Positions 34,631-42,319 of a stretch of 42,319 bases of DNA are shown here, piece by piece. The position numbers and the translations under genes were made by a program. The notes under the pieces are model-generated. The model was not told where the DNA came from. It saw nothing but the letters and a program-made list of their open reading frames with translations, and ran no database searches. Within the stretch, counting starts at the first letter, position 1, and the number at the start of each line of letters is the position of its first letter. The stretch lies in assembly GCA_900129595.1 (NCBI GenBank), contig FQWG01000030.1:1-42319 (forward strand), given 5' to 3'. The DNA comes from Flavobacterium frigidimaris. GTDB lineage: Bacteria > Bacteroidota > Bacteroidia > Flavobacteriales > Flavobacteriaceae.

Positions 34631-36142
34631 ATGAAATCCTTTAAATTTCTTGTGTTTTTATTCCCTTTGATTGCCCTAAGCCAGAAAAAATTTGATAATC
34701 TGCGTGAGCAATTGGTAAAAAACAAAACATCTGGTTATGAATATGTATATGCTTTCGAAAACAATTATGCCGTATTCAGGACTTTTAAAGGAAAAATGGG
34801 TTTGATCGACACTCTTGCAAATGTAGTTATCAAACCAACTTACGAATATATTTACAATAAGGAGGAACTTAAAAATTTCTATGAAGTTGGAACTACAATC
34901 AATAAAAAATTCAAGCGCGGTTATATTGATATCAAAGGAAATATCAGAATTCCATTAGAATACGACGATATTTTTTATCTTGACAAAGGCCTTATCAGGG
35001 TTTCTAAAAACACAAAAAATGGCGTTATAGATACTTTAAACAAAATAATTCTGCCTTTAAAGTACGATTTTATAATGGACCATGGTGACATTATTTATGC
35101 GCAAAGCAATAACATTGTTGACCTATTTGATTTCTCAGGAAAGCAATTAACAAATTACAACGCAAAAGATATTGATTATTTTACAGCGAACAGAACGATT
35201 GTAACACTTCAGAACAATGCTACTATTATAATCGATAATAAAGGCAAAACCATTTTAGAGTCCGTTAAAAATCATCGATTTAAAAAAGTCATCGACGCTG
35301 ATTCTTACCTTATTCTGAATACGATTACCAATAAAAAAGGTGTAATCAATTCTAAAGGAGAATATGAAATCGAATGCAAATATGATGATATCATGACAGG
35401 CGAATCAGCTTATATCGCAATCGACAAACTGAAGTATGGCCTGATTACTAAAAAAGATTCTGTCTTAAAACCATTTGTTTATGATGCCATTTATCCGGTA
35501 AATTATGAAAAGGATGATCTGTTTCAAAATCAGTTTTCTGCAAAAAAAGGAAACCTTGAAGGCATTATAGATCCTTTTTCAGAGAAAGAAATAATTCCGC
35601 TTCGCTATCAAGATGTCCAAACTTTTTCGAATTATTATATCGTAACCAATTCAGAAAATAAAAATGGTTTATATTCTGAAAAAGGAAATAGAATTATTAG
35701 CGAGGATTATGAGTTTTATACTATTTTTCAAAATAAAATTTTCGCTACTAAAAATGGTGAAAAATACCTCATCACACTTGCTGATGATACCTACTCCGAA
35801 ATCGAAATTCCGGTTGATGAATTTGTAAAAAAAGGACAAGTCTTTGCCTCGTTTTCTAAAAGTAATTTTCAGGTTTTCAAAAATAAAAATAAGTTTGGTG
35901 TTATCAGCAGCAAAAATGAAATCGTAGTTTCATGTGAATTTGACGCTATCGAAGACATTTATTCTACTTCAGAATTTATCGTAAAGAAAAACAATAAATA
36001 CGGTGTTGTAAACGCTAAAAATGAGATTGTTTTAGCCATTAAATACGTTTTTTTTAAAAGAATGAAAGAATATATACGGTTTGAAAATAAAAATCAAAAG
36101 GATAAAAAGAACTATGCTCTAAAGTATTCTTCGCAATATTAA
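34631..36142 (+). CDS. Exported WG-repeat-type beta-propeller-like protein
   Basis: A 503-residue protein with a signal peptide (about 1-17, ending PLIALSQ). It consists of about eight repeats of 40-60 residues, each close to 'xxGxIDxxxxIxIPxxYDxI', e.g. 'KMGLIDTLANVVIKPTYEYI', 'KRGYIDIKGNIRIPLEYDDI', 'KNGVIDTLNKIILPLKYDFI', 'KKGVINSKGEYEIECKYDDI' and 'KFGVISSKNEIVVSCEFDAI'. This is the WG (KWG-type) repeat pattern with the Trp mostly replaced by Asn or Phe. Such proteins form beta-rich repeat scaffolds; their role is unknown. The gene is bracketed by two copies of one hairpin. Confidence 0.87.
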   Translation: MKSFKFLVFLFPLIALSQKKFDNLREQLVKNKTSGYEYVYAFENNYAVFRTFKGKMGLIDTLANVVIKPTYEYIYNKEELKNFYEVGTTINKKFKRGYIDIKGNIRIPLEYDDIFYLDKGLIRVSKNTKNGVIDTLNKIILPLKYDFIMDHGDIIYAQSNNIVDLFDFSGKQLTNYNAKDIDYFTANRTIVTLQNNATIIIDNKGKTILESVKNHRFKKVIDADSYLILNTITNKKGVINSKGEYEIECKYDDIMTGESAYIAIDKLKYGLITKKDSVLKPFVYDAIYPVNYEKDDLFQNQFSAKKGNLEGIIDPFSEKEIIPLRYQDVQTFSNYYIVTNSENKNGLYSEKGNRIISEDYEFYTIFQNKIFATKNGEKYLITLADDTYSEIEIPVDEFVKKGQVFASFSKSNFQVFKNKNKFGVISSKNEIVVSCEFDAIEDIYSTSEFIVKKNNKYGVVNAKNEIVLAIKYVFFKRMKEYIRFENKNQKDKKNYALKYSSQY

Positions 36143-36220
36143 CAGGCACTTTTTTAGCTGCTTTAAAAAATCATGATTCACCAGGATTTATTTCTAAACT
36201 GTATAATTGAAAATTATTTA

Positions 36221-36269
36221 AAAAACATTCTATTTTATTCTATATTTGAATAAAATAGAATGTTTTTTT
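36221..36269 (+). terminator. Terminator of the WG-repeat gene, abutting the next start codon
   Basis: A perfect 20-bp stem (36221-36240 with 36248-36267), 7-nt loop tatattt, then T-run ending exactly at the ATG at 36270. It is the second copy of the hairpin after clpS. The loop reads TATATTTG into the right arm, so the same DNA could act as a -7 promoter element for the gene that follows. Confidence 0.85.
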
Positions 36270-37541
36270 ATGGAGGAATATGGAAAAATATTGATTATCG
36301 CTACGCCTATTTTTTTAGTATTAATTATAATCGAAAAAATATACGGCATTTACAAAAAGGACGACACGGCTCCTTTGATCGACAGCGTATCGAGTATAAG
36401 TTCCGGAATAACCAATTCTGTAAAAGATGTTTTGGGATTAAGCCTCACTTTTATTTCTTATGAATGGATGGTTTCTAAAATTGCCCTTTATCATTTAGAA
36501 GCTAACGTTCTCTCCTATTGCATTGCTTTTTTTGTCATTGATTTTTATGGATATTGGAGCCATCGATGGGCACATCAGATTAATCTATTTTGGAATAAAC
36601 ATGCGATTCATCATAGCAGCGAAGAATTTAATCTGGCCTGTGCCTTGCGTCAGCCTATTGCAAGTTTAGCCAATTTATTTACGTTTTTATTGATTCCTGC
36701 TGCATTGCTGGGCGTTCCTGCTACCGTAATTGCAATTACACTGCCATTACATTTATTTTTACAGTTTTGGTACCATACCAAACACATCAAAAAAATGGGT
36801 TTCCTTGAATATATTTTGGTTACTCCGTCACACCATCGTGTGCATCATGCGATCAATCCGGAATATTTAGATAAAAATCATTCGCAGATTTTTATTTTCT
36901 GGGACAAGCTATTTGGCACTTTTCAAGCAGAATTAGAGGATGTTCCTCCTGTTTTTGGTATTACCAGACCGGCAAGTACCTGGAATCCTATCCGAATTAA
37001 TTTTCAGCATTTGACCTTATTAATTAAAGATGCCTGGAGAACTGACAACTGGAAGGACAAATTCACTATTTGGTTCAAACCAACAGGCTGGCGTCCTGAA
37101 AATTTTGACGAAAAATATCCTGTAAATAAAATTGACAACGTTTTTGATTTTGAGAAATATGGAACACTGAATTCAAAAAAATTAGTTTACTGGTCTATTG
37201 TACAGGTTTTAGTTACATTGTTGTTTGTGACTTACTTATTTGATAATATTGCCAAAATAGGTCTGCCAAATATCTTTATCTATGGTTTATTTATTCTGGT
37301 GACGATTTATAGTTATACGGAATTAATGGACAAAAGCAGATTCGCGATTTTTTGGGAAGGCCTGCGCTTCATAATTGCAATTGTAATCATTGCCTATTAT
37401 GGGGATTGGTTTGGCTTAAATCATGTTTTTTCCGGTAGTAATTATATTATTTTGAGTTATTTGAGTATCTCGTTTTTAATTTCGATTTACTTTGTAACAA
37501 TCGATTTTAAAACCAACCAAAACCAAATTATAAATTCATAA
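36270..37541 (+). CDS. Alkylglycerol monooxygenase-like membrane protein (fatty acid hydroxylase/sterol desaturase superfamily)
   Basis: A 423-residue multi-pass protein from the ATG at 36270; a TTG 24 bp earlier lies in the hairpin and is less likely. It has the di-iron histidine boxes HRWAH (98-102), HAIHH (111-115), YHTKH (168-172) and HHRVHH (188-193). 'HAIHHSSEEFNLACALRQ', 'LVTPSHHRVHHAINPEYLDKNHSQIFIFWDKLFGTF' and 'VFGITRPASTWNPIRINFQHL' closely resemble animal AGMO/TMEM195, and the C-terminal membrane half has the same position and length as in AGMO, which sterol desaturases lack. AGMO cleaves ether lipids with a pterin cofactor. The next gene starts 8 bp later. Confidence 0.82.
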   Translation: MEEYGKILIIATPIFLVLIIIEKIYGIYKKDDTAPLIDSVSSISSGITNSVKDVLGLSLTFISYEWMVSKIALYHLEANVLSYCIAFFVIDFYGYWSHRWAHQINLFWNKHAIHHSSEEFNLACALRQPIASLANLFTFLLIPAALLGVPATVIAITLPLHLFLQFWYHTKHIKKMGFLEYILVTPSHHRVHHAINPEYLDKNHSQIFIFWDKLFGTFQAELEDVPPVFGITRPASTWNPIRINFQHLTLLIKDAWRTDNWKDKFTIWFKPTGWRPENFDEKYPVNKIDNVFDFEKYGTLNSKKLVYWSIVQVLVTLLFVTYLFDNIAKIGLPNIFIYGLFILVTIYSYTELMDKSRFAIFWEGLRFIIAIVIIAYYGDWFGLNHVFSGSNYIILSYLSISFLISIYFVTIDFKTNQNQIINS

Positions 37542-37548
37542 ACTGCTT

Positions 37549-38229
37549 ATGAGAAATACCACTTTTTTTAAAATCTATATTGCCTTTAGCATCCTGTACC
37601 TCATTTTTTTGCTAACAGGACATGAAAATCTAGACCTTTTTCTAAAACCTGCCCTGATCCCTTTATTAGGATTTGGAGTTTATTTTTATCGAAAATTCCC
37701 TTCCAAAAATATCCTTTTAACGGCTTTGCTCTTTTCCTGGATTGGAGATGTCGTCTTGCTTTTTGCTGATATTGCCGAGATCTATTTTATACTGGGACTG
37801 GTTGCTTTTTTGATTGCACACATTTCTTATTGTGTACTGTTTAACAAACAAATTATGGGAGAAATTCAGATCAACAAAATTTTGTTTGGAATTGGAAGTC
37901 TTCTAATTGCTTTCTACCTGATCGGGATGGTTACTGTTTTGATGCCTAATTTAGGTGAGTTAAAAATACCTGTAATTATATATGCGGCCGTAATTTCTAC
38001 CATGCTTTTGTTTGCTTTTAATGGTTATTTGATTTGGAAAAAACCTGCAGCATTATACATTTTTCTGGGTGCTGCCGTGTTTGTAGCTTCAGATAGTATC
38101 CTGGCATTCAATAAATTTCATGCACCAATCGAAAGAAGTTCGTTTTTTATTATGTTAACTTATCTTGTGGCACAATATCTGATTGTAGTGGGTATCTTAA
38201 AACTGAATTCACAAAAAAAAATGAATTAG
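37549..38229 (+). CDS. Lysoplasmalogenase-like YhhN/TMEM86 family protein
   Basis: A 226-residue protein with about eight transmembrane helices and the YhhN signatures 'LLTALLFSWIGDVVLLF' (polar GD in a helix), 'FILGLVAFLIAHISYCVLF' and 'GAAVFVASDSILAFNKF', then 'SSFFIMLTYLVAQYLIVVG'. TMEM86-type relatives hydrolyse the vinyl-ether bond of lysoplasmalogens. Bacterial family members are largely untested. It starts 8 bp after the AGMO-like gene, so the two are co-transcribed and likely act on related ether lipids. Confidence 0.9.
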   Translation: MRNTTFFKIYIAFSILYLIFLLTGHENLDLFLKPALIPLLGFGVYFYRKFPSKNILLTALLFSWIGDVVLLFADIAEIYFILGLVAFLIAHISYCVLFNKQIMGEIQINKILFGIGSLLIAFYLIGMVTVLMPNLGELKIPVIIYAAVISTMLLFAFNGYLIWKKPAALYIFLGAAVFVASDSILAFNKFHAPIERSSFFIMLTYLVAQYLIVVGILKLNSQKKMN

Positions 38230-38339
38230 CCCACAGATAATACGAATAGAACTGATTTATACTGATTTTTTTAAATCTTTTAATCATTATACTCTGTGAC
38301 AAAAAACGTATTACATTTGTATGACCAATATTTAAAACC

Positions 38340-38792
38340 ATGAAGAAAATAGCTCTTTTTATCATTTTATTAGTTACTGCAACTTCTTGTGTAAGTACAA
38401 GATCTACTTTGAAAAACGTAGATAACAATGCACCTGATTTAGTTTTAAAGAAAGACAATACATTTTTAATTACTCTTTTTAGCAGCGACAAAAAATACGG
38501 ATTTGATCCTGATTATCCCGTGAATATCTTTTATCAGAATACTAGAAACGAAGCCTTAAACGAAACTCGTTTTTTGAATGCTTTAGCGGGACCAAACGGA
38601 GAAAAAATTACATATACCCGTTTAGAAACCTGTTGTCCTTTCCCAACCAAAAGAAGCGATATGGGAGCCGGTTTCCTGAATGTTTACGAACTTAAATGGG
38701 AAGGCCAGAAAAAGCCATTAAAACTCTATTTGAACATTTACGAGAAAGGTATTTTGATGGTTCCGATGGGATTGAGTCTGAAGAAAGAGTAA
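38340..38792 (+). CDS. Small lipoprotein of unknown function (flavobacterial)
   Basis: A 150-residue protein with a lipoprotein signal peptide (MKKIALFIILLVTATSC, lipidation at C17). It contains 'KKYGFDPDYPVNIFYQNTRNE', 'RFLNALAGPNGEKITYTRLETCCPFPTKRSDMGAGFLNVYELKWEG' with a CC pair, and 'LYLNIYEKGILMVPMGL'. I recall close homologues labelled 2-dehydro-3-deoxyphosphooctonate aldolase in databases; that name looks wrong because the protein is a short exported lipoprotein and the real enzyme is at 40483. A TACATTTG box at 38312-38319 is a candidate -7 element. Confidence 0.85.
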   Translation: MKKIALFIILLVTATSCVSTRSTLKNVDNNAPDLVLKKDNTFLITLFSSDKKYGFDPDYPVNIFYQNTRNEALNETRFLNALAGPNGEKITYTRLETCCPFPTKRSDMGAGFLNVYELKWEGQKKPLKLYLNIYEKGILMVPMGLSLKKE

Positions 38793-38972
38793 TATTTAAT
38801 GCAAATAAATCATTTTTTTTATAGGCTAAAAATATCCTATTGATCATAAAGTTCCTTCAAAAGAAGAAAAAAATTGAATTCAAACTCTGCGAATTTGTAG
38901 CTTTACAAATAGCATTTTAGCCACTTGCTTCGTACTCTTAAATTTCGCACAGAAATGCATAAAATTTAATAA

Positions 38973-39761
38973 ATGAAACAATCAAAAAAACATAAAATTG
39001 AAGCTTCATGTTTCGATTTACAGCAATATCTAAAGAGAATCAATTTTACGGAAGAAATTAAATTGAACTTAGACGGTATAAAAAAATTGATGCAAAGCCA
39101 GATATTTAGTGTGCCTTTTGAAAATATTGATGTTCAGGCCGGAAAAATGATATCACTTATTGGTGATGATATTGTAACCCAAATTGTGGATAAAAATCGT
39201 GGTGGATATTGCTATCAAATTAATGGAATATTTTCGTTAATGCTTCAGGAAATTGGCATTCCGCATTATTATATTGCAGTGCGTCCACTTGTTAATCCTG
39301 GCCAGAATGCTAAAACACATCTGGCTATAATTGCTACAATAGAAAATGAAGAATATCTGATTGATTTGGGATTTGGAGGCAACAGCATTAGAGAGCCTTT
39401 GAAACTGAGTGAAATTGGAACTGAAATTCAGCAGGGTTTTGATACCTTTACTTTGGTTAAAACGGAAGAAGATGAATATTTACTGCAAATACTTATCGAA
39501 AAAGAATGGTCTAACTTATATTCGTTTGATTTAACTGCTCAAAGGTGGATCGATTTTAAACCTGCAAATCATTATAATTACTCACACCCGGATTCTTCTT
39601 TTACTCAAAAATTAATTGTTGTTTTACAAAATCCGCTAGGTAAAAAAATATTACTTAAAAATGCCGTAAAATCAGTAACAAATGGGGTTACAGAAATTAT
39701 TCCTTTTGAAGACAATCAATTAAATACTATTTTAGAAACAGAATTTAACCTTAAGGTATAA
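38973..39761 (+). CDS. Arylamine N-acetyltransferase family protein
   Basis: A 262-residue cysteine-protease-like acetyltransferase. The catalytic triad is complete: C80 ('NRGGYCYQINGIF'), H116 ('AKTHLAII') and D131 ('YLIDLGFGG'). The early 'IFSVPFENIDVQAGK' is also a NAT hallmark. NATs transfer acetyl from acetyl-CoA to aromatic amines and hydrazines; the natural substrate is unknown. The N-terminus carries about 10 extra basic residues relative to many homologues. It starts 181 bp after the lipoprotein gene. Confidence 0.94.
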   Translation: MKQSKKHKIEASCFDLQQYLKRINFTEEIKLNLDGIKKLMQSQIFSVPFENIDVQAGKMISLIGDDIVTQIVDKNRGGYCYQINGIFSLMLQEIGIPHYYIAVRPLVNPGQNAKTHLAIIATIENEEYLIDLGFGGNSIREPLKLSEIGTEIQQGFDTFTLVKTEEDEYLLQILIEKEWSNLYSFDLTAQRWIDFKPANHYNYSHPDSSFTQKLIVVLQNPLGKKILLKNAVKSVTNGVTEIIPFEDNQLNTILETEFNLKV

Positions 39762-39787
39762 TTTAAGATTTTTTTTGGGGATAGATT

Positions 39788-40252
39788 ATGATTAACACTA
39801 AAACAGCTTTTACGATTTTCTCCATTTTAACTATAATCGTATTCCCTTATTATATCTTCGGCTACAATTCAGATACCTTATCTTCAATAATTCCTGGCTG
39901 GAACACTACTATTATCCCGGTAAGGATTATGGCAAACCTGATTAAGTTTGTAATTCTTGGCGTTGTTAGCTTTTATTATTACAAACTTTCGGTAAACAAT
40001 ATAAAACTGGATGTAAAGAAATTTTTAATTCATCTATCATTGACAATTCCCGCTACTTTGGCTGCAAAATTGAATATCTATCAATTCGTTGAAATGAATT
40101 TACACAATCCGGAAAGTTTCTTATCACAGATTCAAATGGTTATTTATATTAATACTTTTATCAATATTTTATTTTTTACCGTTCAGATTTTATTTGGTGT
40201 CTATTATTTTAGATCCGGAAAAAACAACAATTCTCTAGCTGTAGAAAAGTAA
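39788..40252 (+). CDS. Small integral membrane protein of unknown function
   Basis: A 154-residue protein with four predicted transmembrane helices (about 6-28, 45-64, 80-100 and 118-142). There is no signal-peptide cleavage site, no catalytic motif and a polar Lys/Asn-rich C-terminal tail. I recognise no family. It starts 27 bp after the acetyltransferase and is probably co-transcribed with it. Confidence 0.72.
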   Translation: MINTKTAFTIFSILTIIVFPYYIFGYNSDTLSSIIPGWNTTIIPVRIMANLIKFVILGVVSFYYYKLSVNNIKLDVKKFLIHLSLTIPATLAAKLNIYQFVEMNLHNPESFLSQIQMVIYINTFINILFFTVQILFGVYYFRSGKNNNSLAVEK

Positions 40253-40389
40253 CGGAATAATTTATTTGTAATAAGCAATTCAGACACTCATTGCTTTTCA
40301 TCAAATTATGATAATTATCATTTAGGAGTTTATTGTAATGTTTTAATATTGCTTTTTTTTATAAGTGAAAATATTAAAGCAGAGGGCAG

Positions 40390-40407
40390 TCCCGATAACT
40401 ATCGGGA
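40390..40407. repeat. TCCCGAT-ATCGGGA hairpin upstream of kdsA
   Basis: An exact 7-bp inverted repeat around AACT. It resembles the terminator after rplI (ATCCCGAT) but lacks a proper T-run, so it is more likely a dispersed palindrome or a weak terminator of the preceding gene. Confidence 0.55.
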
Positions 40408-40454
40408 TTCTTAAAATAATCATAAATCTTCATCTCGTATTCATAAATCATAAC

Positions 40455-40462
40455 TACCTTTG
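40455..40462 (+). promoter_or_regulatory. Candidate -7 element (TACCTTTG) for kdsA
   Basis: TACCTTTG matches TAnnTTTG and lies 21 bp before the ATG at 40483. I see no TTG at the right distance upstream, so it is only a half-match. Confidence 0.4.
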
Positions 40463-40482
40463 CACTGTCAAAAAATCATATT

Positions 40483-41301
40483 ATGAACATACAACATATT
40501 CCACAAATTAAGCATACTGAAAGCGGAAACTTCTTTTTATTGGCGGGACCTTGCGCTATAGAAGGCGAAGAAATGGCTCTAAGAATTGCTGAAAAATTAG
40601 TTGGTATTACCGACAAACTTCAGATTCCTTATGTGTTTAAAGGATCATTTAAAAAAGCAAACCGTTCCCGAATTGATAGTTTCTCCGGAATTGGTGACGA
40701 AAAAGCATTAAAAATTTTAAGAAAAGTTTCTGAAACTTTCCACGTTCCAACTGTAACAGACATTCATACTAATGAAGATGCTGATATGGCGGCGCAATAC
40801 GTTGACGTTTTACAAATTCCTGCATTCCTTGTTCGCCAGACTGACCTTGTTGTGGCAGCGGCAAATACCGGAAAAGTAGTGAATTTGAAAAAAGGACAAT
40901 TTATGAGCCCTGAAAGCATGAAACATGCGGTTCAAAAAGTACTAGATTGCCATAACGAAAACGTAATGGTTACGGATCGTGGTACTATGTTTGGCTACCA
41001 GGACATGATTGTTGATTTCAGAGGAATCCCTACAATGCAACAATACGCAACTACAGTTCTTGATGTAACACACTCGTTACAACAACCTAACCAGACTGCA
41101 GGTGTTACAGGCGGAAGACCTGATATGATTGAAACTGTTGCCAAAGCGGGTATTGCTGTTGGGGTTGACGGTATTTTTATCGAAACTCATTTTGACCCTG
41201 CTAATGCAAAAAGTGATGGTGCTAACATGCTTCATTTAGACTATTTTGAAGGTTTAATGACCAAATTAGTTGCTATCAGAAAAACAGTTAATTCATTTTA
41301 A
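40483..41301 (+). CDS. kdsA: 3-deoxy-8-phosphooctulonate (KDO-8-P) synthase
   Basis: A 272-residue TIM-barrel enzyme that condenses arabinose-5-phosphate with phosphoenolpyruvate to KDO-8-phosphate for lipopolysaccharide. It has 'LLAGPCAIEGEEMA', 'YVFKGSFKKANRSRIDSFSGIG', 'VTDIHTNEDADMAAQYVDVLQIPAFLVRQTDL', 'VNLKKGQFMSPESMKHAVQK', 'VTDRGTMFGYQDMIVDFRG' and 'VDGIFIETHFDPANAKSDGANML', all standard. The Asn in 'KANRSR' and no Cys at the metal-type position would suggest the metal-independent class, read by eye. It is followed by the outer-membrane protein gene 18 bp later. Confidence 0.97.
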   Translation: MNIQHIPQIKHTESGNFFLLAGPCAIEGEEMALRIAEKLVGITDKLQIPYVFKGSFKKANRSRIDSFSGIGDEKALKILRKVSETFHVPTVTDIHTNEDADMAAQYVDVLQIPAFLVRQTDLVVAAANTGKVVNLKKGQFMSPESMKHAVQKVLDCHNENVMVTDRGTMFGYQDMIVDFRGIPTMQQYATTVLDVTHSLQQPNQTAGVTGGRPDMIETVAKAGIAVGVDGIFIETHFDPANAKSDGANMLHLDYFEGLMTKLVAIRKTVNSF

Positions 41302-41319
41302 TTTTTTAATACTAGTTCA

Positions 41320-42225
41320 TTGAAAACAAAAATTTTATTTTTCTTTCTGATGTGTGTTTCTTTAAACACTTTTGCTCAGGAAGAAATCGCAGTAGAAAGA
41401 TACACCGCTCACAATAAAGGAAAATTCTTTGTTTCCTGGGGAGGTAACAGAGATAGCTATACTAAATCTGATGTCAATTTTAGAGGTAAAGATTACAACT
41501 TTACAGTTAATGATATGAAGGCTCATGATAAGCCAAAAGGATGGCATCTTGATTACGTGAATCCTGCTAACATGACGATCCCACAAACTAACTTTAGAAT
41601 GGGGTATTTCTTTAGCGATCACTACAGTGTTTCGGTTGGTTGGGACCACATGAAGTATGTGATGACTCAGAATCAGATCGCAAATGTTACAGGAAACATA
41701 AACTTACCTGCAGATCAGGCTGGGTCTTTTTACAACGGAGATTACATTAACAGACCTGTAGATATGTCTCTATATGGTGCTCAGGAAGGTGGTATTGATA
41801 AAGGTAGTGTTCAGGGAAATCCTCCTGCTTTTTTAATGTATGAACATACTGACGGTCTAAACTATATTAATACGGAGGTTTCCAGACATGACGATATTTC
41901 TAAATTGTTTGGTATCACTAATACTGATAAGGTTCAAATTAATTTAACTGAGGGTTTGGGTGCAGGACTTTTATTTCCTAAGACCAATACGACTCTTTTA
42001 GGAAAAGAACGTCATGATGATTTTCATGTTTCCGGATATGGTTTATCTGCAAAAGCAGGGATCAACTTTACTTTCTTCAAGTATTTTTACTTACAAGGTG
42101 AGCTAAAAGGCGGTTACATCAACATGCAGGATATTAGAACTACCCAAAGCAGTGAAGATAAAGCTTCACAAGACTTTTTCTTTTTCCAGAGAATTATTGC
42201 TGTAGGCGGAATTTTTAGAATCTAA
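41320..42225 (+). CDS. Outer-membrane beta-barrel protein of unknown function
   Basis: A 301-residue protein. The start is a TTG at 41320, because it gives an intact signal peptide (MKTKILFFFLMCVSLNTFAQ); the first ATG (41350) would remove half of it. After the signal peptide come alternating beta-strands ('GKFFVSWGGNRDSYTK', 'NFRMGYFFSDHYSVSVGWDHMKYVM', 'YGLSAKAGINFTFFKYFYLQGELKGGYINM') and a terminal 'FFQRIIAVGGIFRI', as in outer-membrane barrels. It follows kdsA by 18 bp and is probably in the same operon. I know no family name. Confidence 0.85.
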   Translation: MKTKILFFFLMCVSLNTFAQEEIAVERYTAHNKGKFFVSWGGNRDSYTKSDVNFRGKDYNFTVNDMKAHDKPKGWHLDYVNPANMTIPQTNFRMGYFFSDHYSVSVGWDHMKYVMTQNQIANVTGNINLPADQAGSFYNGDYINRPVDMSLYGAQEGGIDKGSVQGNPPAFLMYEHTDGLNYINTEVSRHDDISKLFGITNTDKVQINLTEGLGAGLLFPKTNTTLLGKERHDDFHVSGYGLSAKAGINFTFFKYFYLQGELKGGYINMQDIRTTQSSEDKASQDFFFFQRIIAVGGIFRI

Positions 42226-42319
42226 GAGCCTGTTTAAAAATTAAATTAGAAAAATTCGTATGGCGTTTATTTTATAAAATAATCTTATAAAAAAAACTGA
42301 TTGTCAGTTGTTTATGTTG

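Noticed and set aside
40390..40407. Strong intrinsic terminator before kdsA
   Set aside because: The stem is only 7 bp and no T-run follows, so it is listed only as a hairpin repeat.

Overview
The window is a stretch of Flavobacterium chromosome, probably close to F. johnsoniae. It is AT-rich and its spacers are A/T-rich. Promoters have the Bacteroidota form (TTG, about 19-20 nt, TAnnTTTG). The gene set is typical of the group: rpsF-rpsR-rplI with a DUF6495 gene, priA beside an orphan LytTR regulator, a BT_3928-type DoxX protein, DUF1599, tpiA, prmA, clpS and kdsA, plus a chromosomal B1 metallo-beta-lactamase of the JOHN type. I saw no rRNA, tRNA, CRISPR array, prophage or insertion sequence.

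Layout. (1) 1-6740, minus strand: a giant secreted surface protein (at least 2246 residues, C-terminus beyond the left edge). It is built from alternating beta-sandwich and Ig-like modules and runs into nearly identical 240-bp repeats. It carries an in-frame run of eight G. (2) 6741-7989: a long AT-rich spacer with a possible operator cluster, a doubtful small membrane protein and a strong terminator. (3) 7990-9757, minus: DUF6495 gene and the S6-S18-L9 ribosomal operon with a clear promoter. (4) 9935-16157: LytTR regulator (+) converging on priA (-), then metallo-beta-lactamase, DUF2147, YihY/BrkB and nadC, all minus. (5) 16350-22754, plus: AlkC-type DNA glycosylase, a pirin-OsmC-GNAT operon, a secreted adenosine deaminase-like enzyme, a small monooxygenase-fold protein, a TPR protein and rlmH. 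(6) 22798-25114, minus: two envelope proteins and folP. (7) 25339-29514, plus: DUF1599, BT_3928-type DoxX protein, alpha/beta hydrolase, TlpA-like protein and tpiA. (8) 29720-33152, minus: a translationally coupled pair of large uncharacterised exported proteins. (9) 33266-42225, plus: prmA, clpS, a WG-repeat-type protein, an AGMO-like membrane monooxygenase with a YhhN/TMEM86 lysoplasmalogenase, a lipoprotein, an arylamine N-acetyltransferase, a small membrane protein, kdsA and an outer-membrane beta-barrel protein.

Most of the window is ordinary housekeeping and envelope biology. The parts most worth a second look are: the AGMO-like/TMEM86-like pair, which looks like a two-gene ether-lipid cleavage unit; the giant adhesin with a recent repeat array, a poly-G tract and periodic GTATAC boxes upstream; two copies of a hairpin flanking the WG-repeat gene, each with a TATATTTG box in its loop; and the unknown exported pair at 29720-33152. 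The spacers also hold several dispersed or tandem non-coding repeats. All functional statements come from reading motifs by eye; no database search was run.
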